Positions 1 through 10,219 of a stretch of DNA of 64,000 bases are shown one piece after another; position 1 is the stretch's first letter; each line of letters opens with the position of its first letter. The notes under the pieces were generated by a model that worked only from the letters and a program-made list of their open reading frames with translations, was not told where the DNA came from and made no database searches. Where the stretch lies: assembly GCA_940671915.1 (NCBI GenBank), contig CALNVZ010003435.1, positions 15,182,114-15,246,113 of the forward strand, read 5' to 3'. The DNA is from Paracentrotus lividus (Eukaryota > Echinodermata > Echinoidea > Camarodonta > Echinidae). The position numbers and the translations under genes are program-made.

Positions 1-85
1 GGCCCGCAAATAATATTGATGATTCTTTATTTTGGAAACCTGTAACTATACAGCTGAGGTATAGGCCTAGTTATAAAAAAAGCAT

Positions 86-1260
86 GTGGGCATGACAATA
101 TACCTATACCGGCGACTACTAAAGGACGGAGCAGTCTACATATCAGATGCTCTTCCAGATGAAATGAAGATAGCAAAAGTTATACACCTACCCCCCCCCA
201 AAAAAAAAAAAGGACCTACAGATCAACCGGGAAACTACAGATTCTGTTTTATCAGTATATACTTGGTAAAATTTTTGAAATTGTGTCAAGCAAAGTGAAA
301 GTGAATCACAAATATCCGGTTAATACAGTTTCTAGAAGAAAAAAAACAATGCATTTTATCAACATCAATATGGTTTCAGGAAGAAATGCAGTACAAAATC
401 ATCATTAATCAACTTATCCAATACAATCTTAAAATCGGAGGGCAGAGCTATACCGTGATCATCAGGGATATTCATTTGACTTCAAAAAAGCATATACGAT
501 TGATCATGAGGTACTTGTACATAAACTCTCTCACTATGGGGTAAGAGGTCTTCCACTGAAATGGTTTAAAAATTATTTGGAAGAAAGGTATCAATTTGTT
601 CCATGTGAAGAAATTGTGTCAAGCAAAGTGAAAATATGATGTGGTGTCCCGCAAGGTTCAGTGTTAGGGCCAACGTTGTTCTTACTGTATAAAATTAACC
701 ATTGGCGACTGATTATTTTAATTTCAGATTATTTGCAGATGATTCTAATTTATTTCATACTTTTCATCCTGGTCAATTAATATTAATGCCAATGAAGAAA
801 ATATAAATATTAAAAAGATTAATGAATGGTATGTGGCAAATAGACTGACAATAATATACTATGAAAACAAAATTCATGATGATTGGTAATAGCAGAAGGA
901 AAATATTTGCACTGTCTGGTGAATTGGAAATAGCAGGAGAGGGAATTGAAAAGGTTGATGAAGCCACTTTTGTTGGAAAACAATTGATAAACATCTTACT
1001 TGGCATAATCACATTCGAGCAGAGGCTCATGTATTCGTAGGAGAGTGGGCATTCTATTTAGGCTGAGACATTATGTACCCCATATACATAGTTATTGCTG
1101 TATAAGGCTATAGAGCCCCATTTAACCAATGGAATTGATGTGTGCGGAAGGACTTACAATTAAGAGTAACTTGAATTGTATATCTTTAACACCCAAAAGA
1201 TAGCAGTTAGAGCAATCACATTCAGTCACTGGCAAGCACATACTGGGCTACTAAACTTAA
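86..1260 (+). pseudogene. Degenerate non-LTR retrotransposon reverse transcriptase
   Basis: Fragments of a LINE reverse transcriptase are readable in several frames in the right order. Near 130-290 there is PDEMKIAKVIHL followed by an NYR-like block; near 475-560 KAYDTIDHE and WFKNYLEER; near 643-675 CGVPQGSVLGP; near 725-745 a frameshifted remnant of the ADD block; near 950-990 a VDEATFVGKQL block; near 1170-1240 LYIFNTQKIAVRAITF, which resembles the C-terminal thumb region of CR1/jockey-like elements. Stops and frameshifts separate the blocks, so it is a dead copy. It lies outside the left inverted repeat of the large element. The clade is an inference; a non-LTR origin is well supported by motif order. 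Confidence 0.72.
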
Positions 1261-1293
1261 AATCCTCAATATATTTGATATGCACTATTTATC

Positions 1294-1363
1294 TGACAAT
1301 GACAATGATGACAATGACAATGACAATGACAATGACAATGACAATGACAATGATATGACAATG
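1294..1363. repeat. Hexanucleotide microsatellite (TGACAA)n
   Basis: About ten copies of TGACAA with one GATGAC variant. The reading frames through it are artefacts of the repeat. Confidence 0.9.
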
Positions 1364-1712
1364 ATATTTTATTTCTTGAAACGGCCCCTTATGGGGGCAT
1401 GGAAGAAATACAATCAAAATCATACAAGTTGTAAATGGCAACTTTTCCCTATCTGTTGTACGTTTATTTTTTATCTGCGTAATGGTAACTTACCACACTC
1501 TTTATTATGTACCCAAATATACAGTGGTAATAGGCATTCATAGAGCCCCTAAAAAGCGCCCTATGATTTGTCTTGTCCTATAAAACAAACGGCCAAACTC
1601 CCCTTTTGCCTTTTCTTGTGTGGATTATAATTATCTAATCTAAGCCCAAATTGAAACGCCATGAATTTTGAGACCATGCAGTGACTGATATTTATACCCT
1701 ATTGGTTTTTGT
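1364..1712. other. Stretch without recognisable gene
   Basis: No coding pattern, RNA gene or repeat was recognised. It is simple AT-rich sequence between two microsatellites. Confidence 0.5.
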
Positions 1713-1869
1713 TTTTGTTTGTTGTTGTTGTTGTTGTTGTTGTTGTTTTTTTTTTGCGGGGGAGGGCGGGTCTGCTACTCTCATGTTATGTCATTGCTTC
1801 ATCTTCTCCATTTCGTGTCAGCCCCCCTCCCACTCCACCCCTCCCCCCAACCCCCCCCCCCAAAAGGGG

Positions 1870-1897
<28 letters not shown>
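1713..1897. repeat. Compound low-complexity tract: (TTG)n, T-run, C-rich, A-run
   Basis: A TTG/TGT tract is followed by a T-run, a G-rich patch, a C-rich patch and about 28 A residues. It abuts the outer edge of the left inverted repeat and may hide any target-site duplication there. Open frames crossing it are low-complexity shadows. Confidence 0.9.
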
Positions 1898-1900
<3 letters not shown>

Positions 1901-1913
1901 TCCTTGTACATGG

Positions 1914-2060
1914 TGGGAAAGCAAAATCGATGGAAGTAAAGCAGAGTACGGGGGGCGTGGTTAACTTCAACGTGACGTCATATCGAACGTATGACGTCAC
2001 GCTGCGTGCGAGCAAAGCTTGCTCTCGATCTCCACCTCGGCTGCATTACTACATTACTAC
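1914..2060 (+). mobile_element. Left terminal inverted repeat of the giant MULE-like element
   Basis: Read rightwards, this matches the reverse complement of 41607-41786. The strongest block is 1941-1980 (CAGAGTACGGGGGGCGTGGT then ACTTCAACGTGACGTCA), identical at all but about one position to 41721-41760. Homology extends outwards (GGGAAAGCAAAATCGATGG versus GGGAAGCAAACGATGG) and inwards to a GCTCTCGATCTC block near 2020. Both ends carry a pair of TGACGTCA palindromes with a short spacer. Both copies read inwards, as expected of transposon ends. No clear 8-10-bp target duplication is visible, so the exact outer edge is uncertain. Confidence 0.72.
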
Positions 2061-2261
2061 TATCGTTCACCCTATGATTACAGGATATGCATGAATCCAA
2101 CAAAACGCAGGAATCCAATAACAAAACGATTGTATTTGCCAGCTTTGTACTTTGAACAAATCAGGAAATGATCGAGTTTCATTCTTTGTTTGAATGCATC
2201 GCACTCTGCAAAGAAAGGGAATGTAAATTAATTGGGAATAATATTATGATGATGAAATATA

Positions 2262-4552
2262 TCACACGTATTCTACATTCGCTCAAACAAACGCTACTTT
2301 CGCTCCTAAATTATGATGATACCCAAGTATATCTCATACGTATTCTACATTCGCTCAAACAAACGCTACTTTCGCTCCTAAATTATAGTATATCTCATAC
2401 GTATTCTACATTCGCTCAAACAAACGCTACTTTTGCTCCTAAGTTGTGATGATACCCAAGTATATATCATACGTATTCTACATTTGCTCAAACAAACGCT
2501 ACTTTCGCTCCTAAATTATACCCAAGTATATATCATACGTATTCTACATTCGCTCAAACAAACGCTACTTTCGCTCCTAAATTATACCCAAGTATATCTC
2601 ATACGTATTCTACATTCGCTCAAACAAACGCTACTTTCGCTCCTAAGTTATGATGATACCCAAGTATATCTCATACGTATTCTACATTTGCTCAAACAAA
2701 CGCTACTTTCGCTCCTAAATTATACCAGGGACGTGAGAGGAGACTCAAGTATATCTCATACGTATTCTACATTGCTCAAACCAAAAGCTACTTTCGCTCC
2801 TAAATTATACCAAGTATATCTCATACGTATTTACATTCGCTCAAACAAACGCTACTTTCGCTCTAAATTATACCCAAGTATATCTCATACGTATTCTACA
2901 TTCGCTCAAAACACGCTACTTTCGCTCCTAAATAATTACTCAAGTATATCTCATACGTATTCTAGCATCGCTCAAACAAACGCTACTTTGCTCCTAAGTT
3001 GTGATGATAAGTATATCTCATACGTATTCTACATTGCTCAAACAAACGCTACTTTCGCTCCTAAATTATACTCAAGTATATATATATTATATATAATCTC
3101 ATACGTATTCTACATTTGCCTCAAACAAAGCGACTTTCGCTCCTAAGTTGCTGATGTAGTATATCTCATACGTATTCTACATTCGCTCAAACAAACGCTA
3201 CTTTCGCTCCTAAATTATACCCAATATATCTCATACGTATTCTACATGTGCTCAAACAAACGCTACTTTCGCTCCTAATTATACCAAGTATATCTCATAC
3301 GTATTCTACATTCGCTCAAACAACGCTACTTTGCTCGCTCCTAAATTATACCCAGTAATATATCTCATACGTATTCTACATTTGCTCAAACAAACGCTAC
3401 TTTCGCTCCTAAATTATACCCAAGTATTTCTCATACGTATTCTACATTCGCTCAAACAAACGCTACTTTCGCTCCTAAGTTGTGATGATAGTATATCTCA
3501 TACGTATTCTACATTCGCTCAAACAAACGCTACTTTCGCTCCTAAATTATACTCAAGTATATATATATATATATATATTCTCATACGTATTCTACATTTG
3601 CTCAAACAAACGCTACTTTCGCTCCTAAGTTGTGATGATAGTATATCTCATACGTATTCTACATTCGCTCAAACAAACGCTACTTTCGCTCCTAAATTAT
3701 ACCCAAGTATATCTCATACGTATTCTACATTCGCTCAAAACAAACGCTACTTTCGCTCCTAATTATACCCAAGTATATCTCATACGTATTCTACATTCGC
3801 TCAAACAAACGCTACTTTCGCTCGCTCCTAAATTATACCCAAGTATTATCTCATACGTATTCTACATTTGCTCAAACAAACGCTACTTTCGCTCCTAAAT
3901 TATACCCAAGTATTTCTCATACGTATTCTACATTCGCTCAAACAAACGCTACTTTCGCTCCTAAGTTGTGATGATAGTATATCTCATACGTATTCTACAT
4001 TCGCTCAAACAAACGCTACTTTCGCTCCTAAATTATACCAAGTATATCTCATACGTATTCTACATTCGCTCAAACAAACGCTACTTTCGCTCCTAAATTA
4101 TACCAAGTTAATCTCATACGTATTCTACATTCGCTCAAACAAACGCTACTTTCGCTCCTAAATTATAGTATATCTCATACGTATTCTACATTCGCTCAAA
4201 CAAACGCTACTTTCGCCTCTAAGTTATGATATACCAAGTATATATCATACGTATTCTACATTGCTCAAACAAACGCTACTTTCGCTCCTAAATTATGATG
4301 ATACCCAAGTATATCTCATACGTATTCTACATTCGCTCAAACAAACGCTACTTTCGCTCCTAAGTTACGATGATACCAAGTATATCTCATACGTATTCTA
4401 CATTCGCTCAACAAACGCTACTTATATTCCGCCTCGTCTAATTAATACAGGGACGTGAGAGGAGACTCAAGTATATCTCATACGTATTCTACATTCGCTC
4501 AAACAAACGCTACTTTCGCTCCTAAATTATAGTATATCTCATACGTATTCTA
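2262..4552. repeat. 66-bp minisatellite array, roughly 35 units
   Basis: The unit contains CTCATACGTATTCTACATTC, then GCTCAAACAAACGCTACTTT, then CGCTCCTAA, then a variable joint (ATTATACCCAAGTATAT or GTTGTGATGATAGTATAT). Two joint types alternate and longer blocks recur (3415-3610 resembles 3895-4060), so there is higher-order structure. An insertion, CAGGGACGTGAGAGGAGACT, occurs twice (2727 and 4449). The unit is 22 codons long, so long but spurious reading frames pass through it. Single-base indels look partly like sequencing noise. It sits just inside the left inverted repeat, downstream of the transposase gene. Confidence 0.95.
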
Positions 4553-6120
4553 CGGTTGTTAACAGCAAACACTTTTTTCTGCTGAAACCCTTGTTTAATT
4601 CATGATCATTCCACTTTCACGCAAACACATTGGCCCAATCTTTCTCTCTACCTTAATTATTTGCCCTCTCTATCAAATATACATCTTGTATATATATAAA
4701 TGCAACTCTTCATGGAAATCATATTGCGTTAAAAATTCAAATAAGAGAAAAATAATTGACGTAGTTTAAATCAAAGTTTACATTTGCTCATAGAAACTCA
4801 AACCACTTTTTTTTAATCTTGGCAAGGTTGAGAAATTGCCCGCTCTGGCTGGGACAGTATTATTCCTACTAAGTCCGACTCCGTGGTCTAGTGGTTAGGG
4901 TACCAGCGTTCAAACAGACATTTTTTTTGTTTGGCGGGGGAGGCCGGGGGGGGGGGGGGGGGGCTTGCTCTCTTTCTTTCTCTCTCTCTCCATCTTTCTG
5001 CTCTCTCAGTCTTTTGTGTATTGATTTCTTGTTGACATTGCCATTAGAAAAGCAATGCCGATATTAACAGTTATTCAAAATAAGAATTTTACACTACCTT
5101 TTAATGCTGATTCCTGACATCACAAATTGCTTTATTACAAAGGAAAAGTTTCTTAGCACAAAATAAACATAAAATTGAACATGCCATATGGCTTCGACAT
5201 CAAACTGGTAACAAGTTCTCTGTCATGCAAACGAGGCAATAATACCAGTTTACAGTCATGATAGTTCAGATAAAATTGTAGCATCTGAGATTACAAATAG
5301 AAATACACATACAGTACGAGAAATGACTTTTGTACAACAAAGATCGCTGTACATTTAATAAAAGGTTATCACTTCATGATTATGTTCTGATTGTCACATC
5401 ATCCAACCACCTATTAAAAATATACATTGAAATACCAAAGACAGAATTGTCTTTTCAAGTGCAGGAAAACCGTAATCTGACTGTGTCTTCCAGATAGAAT
5501 GAATGAAGGGCTCAATATTTTTCGTTGTCATGTGACAAACAGGAGAAAGATGGAATATTTTTAATTAGAAATATAATTACATAATTTGTGACATTTACAA
5601 AAATATCACAAATCTGACCACTTCATCTCCTCCAAACATGCATACAAATAATGGAGATATGACAGTAATCAAATTAAGCCTTACATACTTCCATAAAATC
5701 TACTGTTTGTTTCACTTCGAGGGTTAAAATTTTGCTTGTTCTTGATACCGTAATGCTAATAAAGGTATAACCTGAAATTCACAATTTTACTCTGTGACCT
5801 AAGTCCATCAATCCCAAAAATAATCTAATGGAGTTGTTGTATACATGGTGATTTATGAATCTGTACATGTATTTGAAGTTCTAATCTTCAAGAGATTGCC
5901 CCAACAAAAAAAGATGGAAAACAAATGTGCAACAGGGAGGCCACCTCAAAAAATAATGCCCTCGTGCGCCATCTTCTGTGGGCAACTTAACATACAAAAG
6001 ATAATGAAAACAGTTGTCTGCTTGACTATAATGATTTTATGCAAACAAGTGATTGTCACAAAAAAAATAACAATTTGAGCAATATCTTACAAATGTTCAA
6101 ATGCTTTTCATCCTTAGTTA
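4553..6120. other. Mostly unannotated AT-rich sequence
   Basis: Apart from the SINE head near 4878 and the G-run/CT-tract at 4921-5000, no coding or repeat structure was recognised. Short open frames here lack family resemblance. Confidence 0.5.
4876..4915 (+). repeat. Fragment of a tRNA-derived SINE head
   Basis: GACTCCGTGGTCTAGTGGTT resembles the A-box half of a tRNA-derived SINE and resembles the heads at 7895-8163 and 23221-23415. The B-box and the body are missing, and it runs into a T/G-run. Confidence 0.45.
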
Positions 6121-6266
6121 AGAATGCTAGCATTACCTATGAACACACCAACTGTGCGCAGTTATAAATGTTAGCATTACCTACATGTATGAACACATCA
6201 ACTGTGCGCAGTCAAGAATGTTAGCATTACCTATGAACACATCAACTGTGCGCAGTCAAGAATTAT
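6121..6266. repeat. Short tandem repeat, about 54-bp unit, three copies
   Basis: The blocks AGCATTACCTA, ATGAACACA and AACTGTGCGCAGT recur three times at 6128, 6172 and 6222. It grades into the start of the TGACC-type repeat that follows. Confidence 0.85.
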
Positions 6267-6776
6267 GCCTCTGCCAGATGAAAAAGTATAAAAATAGTCA
6301 CCTATATAGATAGTCTCACAGAAATAAGTACTATCTTAAATGTTTATACAGTGATTGATTTACACCTGTGATCTTTGACCATTGAACCCCTGAACCCAAA
6401 TCTAATGAGTTTAGTCGAGTTTAGTCGAGACAAGATTGGTAAAAAAATCCCTAAAAGGGTTCTGAAGTTATCAAGGTGACAAGATATTTAGGGGATATCT
6501 TTAGTGATGTTTGACAATTTGTTTGGCCCTGTGAACTTTCACCTTCTGAACAAAAAATATAATCAGTCCACTTTTTAAATGCATATACACACTTGTGCCA
6601 CATTTGGTGAAAATCTGTTAATGGTTTTAAGATAAACATGGTAACAAGATTCAGCCAGATGGACACAGCAAGCACATACCCACGCACTGACTCATGGATG
6701 GGTGGATGGACGGACGGAGAACACAAAAACATATTTCTTCTAGCATCACCTTCAGGGGTGGAGGTATAGAATAAAA
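6267..6776 (+). mobile_element. TGACCTTTGACC-type dispersed repeat (degenerate copy)
   Basis: It begins with AATTATGCCTCTGCC and ends with GGACGGACGG...AGCATCACCTTCAGGGGTGGAGGTATA, a diverged form of the GC-rich hairpin that ends the better copies at 13175-14374, 25683-26131 and 35089-35524. The middle carries the same 'gtgacctttgacc... aaaatctaatcag ... aagttgatc' text. No protein is encoded. Confidence 0.7.
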
Positions 6777-7137
6777 AATAAAAATGTGATGTCAAAGAAA
6801 TGTTCATATATCAGCACATATGGGGTGGTATTTTGAAAACTATCTTATCTTTTGCTTTACGTTATTTATCATATTAACCTGAAATATCATACGCTGTTGG
6901 CTCTTGTCACACACTGGGCATTTGTGCATTTTAAACAAATCATATAAAGTATGTGACTGAAAATTGTAATGACAATCGGTACAATGATAAACACACATTA
7001 TATGTGCATGTGTTGACTGCTATTAAAGGGAAACTGTTGTGGGATACATGAAAAGAATTACTATAAACTTTTCAATATATATTTTGTTATTTTGGAACAA
7101 CATGATAACAAGGTAAAAGCTATCATCTGTCTCGCCT

Positions 7138-7430
7138 AATTGCGCGATTTGTGACTTTGGGTGGTGCAACCAATGTAAAAATATTGGAAAAAGTCTTTCA
7201 AGTAAACTTTAATGTTGATCTTTAAATTACTTTTGACCTCATCATGTGAACTATGACTATATCAAAACATGGAGATCCCCTTACTGCATCTATAACTCAA
7301 GTTTGATCGCCATAGCACAAACCATTAGAAAATTATGCATCATAACATTTGTGATGGCCGGACGATGGACGGATGCCCTTTGGAGTCCTTAGTTTCCCCA
7401 CACCTATGGTGATCTAGACAAAAATTTCCA
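7138..7430 (+). mobile_element. Dispersed repeat, 'CCCCACACCTATGGTG' family copy 1
   Basis: It shares order and wording with 11560-11840: a TTTGTGACTTTG block, CCAATGTAAA..ATATTGGAAAAA, CCTCATCATGTGA, AACATGGAG, and CCCCACACCTATNGTG at the right edge, with a GGACGATGGACGG stretch. It is non-coding and related in style to the TGACC family. Confidence 0.7.
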
Positions 7431-7894
7431 CTGCCAAATATGGCTCTTCAAATTCCTCATATTGAGAAATATTGCTGGAATCTGAAGATTTTTCAACCAG
7501 TCTGCCTGTCATAATGCTGTGCACTCTTTAGTTCTCTCTCACATTGATTATTGCAATGGAATTCCCATCAAATCAATTGATTCATGTGCAATGGCTACAA
7601 AAGTGGGCAGCCTGATGGATTTTTCAGGTTTCGCTTGATCATCCATAGCATCCCAACCACTTTTTACTTCACTACACTTGCTTCCACTGAAACAAACAAT
7701 AATTTTCAAACTAATGTTGTTTGTACTCAAAACAATTAGTTGTCAAGCCCCACAGCACCAGGACAACTGTCGACTTTGTACACACCCACAAGAACATTGA
7801 GGTCTGTCAGTGATCCTCTACGACTCACCTACTAGATCACTCTCTCGCAGTTGATAATACATTTACCATATCAGCATGAAAATACTGGAATGAT

Positions 7895-8163
7895 CTATAA
7901 TAATAATAATAATAATAATACTATTATTTATAATGCGCCTTTCCCATAGTGGCTCAAAGCGCTTTACAGTATATTATTACCCCGTTCACTGGATTTAGCT
8001 CCATACTTGTAGTCAGCCATTTATAGGCGCCTTATGTGGAATTATCCTCCCGGGTACCCATTTGCACCTGGGTGGAGTGGACGTAAGTGCCGGTGCGGGA
8101 ATTGAACACACGACCTTTGCATTCCCAGTCGAGTGATACGACCACTAGACTACGACACTCACG
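7895..8163 (-). mobile_element. tRNA-derived SINE
   Basis: In minus orientation: a tRNA-like head (A-box GTAGTCTAGTGG, B-box GTGTTCAATTCCC), a body containing AAGCGCTTTGAGCCACTATG and GGCGCATTATAAATAA, and an (ATT)n tail at 7899-7922 on the plus strand. The same body end recurs at 56471-56570. The head is a SINE pol III promoter, not a working tRNA. Confidence 0.85.
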
Positions 8164-8450
8164 TCAATCAATTAATCTATCAATTACAATATGGCAATCT
8201 TTATCAATTACAACTTTCAAGAAGGCCTTACAAACACATCTCTTTTCTCGTCTCTAATGCATCATAATGTTATCTGTGTTATGAAAATTAGGATGCTATT
8301 ATTTTAAATAGCAGAAAATATTGAAATGAAATAAATATATTTCTGTTTTCCTCCAAAATTCCTTTTCTATTACTGCCAGACTGTAGTCAGATGGCAAAGT
8401 TAATTTGTTTGAATCTTAATTTGACATTGGCTGACACAGTTTAATGACAG
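8164..8450. other. 3' region of the transposase gene
   Basis: No separate gene was seen. On the minus strand an ATTAAA variant poly(A) signal lies at 8445-8440, only a few bases past the stop codon at 8451. This is too close to be convincing, and the true transcript end is not determined. Confidence 0.3.
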
Positions 8451-8747
8451 CTACTTGTACAGTGCTGTACAAATTGGACATTCATAGTCCCCTTTTGGTG
8501 CCTCTACCAACCCAGCACAAATAAGGTGTAGCCATCTGCCACATATGTCACACCTGATCCAGTTGCGCAGCTTTTTCCCACTCTGCTTAGCATCAGTCCC
8601 AGAGCAGGACAGCATGTCACACAATTTGCGTTGGTTATTTGGAGGAGATGCATTTTTGAGGAGTGCATTCCATGCATAAACCCTCATAATTTCTGCTTTC
8701 TTGGCTAGATGCCGAGGATCTACTCCATGAATCAGAGCCATAGCATT
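8451..8747 (-). CDS. Transposase gene last exon (PHD-like zinc finger, stop)
   Basis: It encodes NAMALIHGVDPRHLAKKAEI, then a spacer and the finger C1129-x4-C1134 ... CDICGRWLHLIC ... CPIC, a C-C-C-C-H-C-C-C pattern close to PHD fingers, with the usual Trp before the His. It stops five residues after the last Cys. PHD fingers often read histone tails, so a chromatin-targeting role is an inference. Confidence 0.88.
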   Translation of the reverse strand, partial: NAMALIHGVDPRHLAKKAEIMRVYAWNALLKNASPPNNQRKLCDMLSCSGTDAKQSGKKLRNWIRCDICGRWLHLICAGLVEAPKGDYECPICTALYK

Positions 8748-10164
8748 CTGAAAATAAAAAATTTAAAAAGACACAATATAAACAAAATTATTAAGGTTAA
8801 CATTTCAACAATTTCTTTCTTTTTTTTTTTTTTTCATTTTAAACCATTTATATAATTTAGTGCAAATAATTTCTTCAGACTAATGGTGGTTGATAAACAA
8901 ATTGGATAAAAATCACCTTGATGGTGTTTGACATTAGACCCAATAACCACACAATTTATTTGGATAATTGTGCTTCATATCTGCATTCAAGATCAAGGTT
9001 TAAATTAGACAGGTCAAACAATTTCATAGTTCTCGCAAGAAAAAGTCAATATCATCTCTGTGACCATTCATCTTTGACCTCATGGATCTAAAATAGATCA
9101 ATATGCATACATGTCAAAAGTTTCCAGTTGATACATTTAATGCTTCCAAAAATATTGCGAGAACAAAAATATTGTGAAAACAGACATATAGGGACACAAC
9201 CTCAGGTGGACTGAGGCATAAAAATCTCTGATTTTCTTTACCATAATAATCACAAGTTTTGTTGGATATTGATTTGTCACATGCCTCTTTCAGTATTGTG
9301 CAATTAAGTAATTTGTCATAGATGTAATGACCTATGCATAGTTTGAATATACCCCAAGAATTATCTGCTCATGATACTCGGATCCTTTTACCGGTGATCG
9401 AGTTATTGCGAAAATGATGTGATTTTACACATGACTAAAAATACATCTTACCAACATGACAAAAGAGCCACATGAATGGCCATCTGTCTGCTTTGCAGAT
9501 TGCAGATTTCCAACTTTCCATTCCTTTCCTTCAAGGTCACCAACTTCCTTGCCCCTAAACTCCATGTATCTCCTGAATTAAGCAAATCATATGAAAAAGA
9601 ATTTCATCATAAATATATTATCCGCATTTACAGTAGTGATAATAATAATAATAATATTAATAATACAGAAACTTATAAACTATGCAGTGCGTAATTTATG
9701 TCTCTGTCGAAAGCTAACACAATACATTCAGGTAGGATTAAAATGACAAAGGAAGTATTTTGTTTATAAATCTATATCATGGGTCGAAAATCAAAGTTAA
9801 AAGTTCTGAGTAGAAGTCTTGAAGCCCTCACATAATGCTATTCAAACAGAATTGAAATCGGGTATGAAATAGCACAAAAAAATTTTGTATGAAATCTACA
9901 ACATAAGTCAAGGGGCACAGACAAAAATTCTGTGTTTAAATGTTGGATCCCTCATCTAGTGCTATCACATAAAGCAAACAGAATTGAAATCGGATAAGAA
10001 AAATTAAAGGAGTAGCATTTTGTATTCCTAGATCACACATGGACCCATGCATGGGCGGACAGACACACAAACAAACACACGGACAAACACTCATAAGTAC
10101 GAATCCCGCTTCATAGTGCCCTCTCGAATTTTGTTCGACGGGGACAGTAATTATAATAATAATA

Positions 10165-10219
<55 letters not shown>

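Noticed and set aside
1900..1916. Target-site duplication at the outer edges of the 40-kb inverted repeats
   Set aside because: Flanks (TGTACATGGT on the left, GCAAGTGATC on the right) do not match over 8-10 bp, so no duplication is claimed.
2262..4552. Long plus-strand open frames and a CRISPR-like regular spacing
   Set aside because: The 66-bp unit is a whole number of codons, so frames stay open by chance. Units are contiguous without unique spacers, so it is a minisatellite, not CRISPR.
5845..6078. 77-codon plus-strand open frame
   Set aside because: No family resemblance, AT-rich, no splice context or repeat origin; treated as chance.
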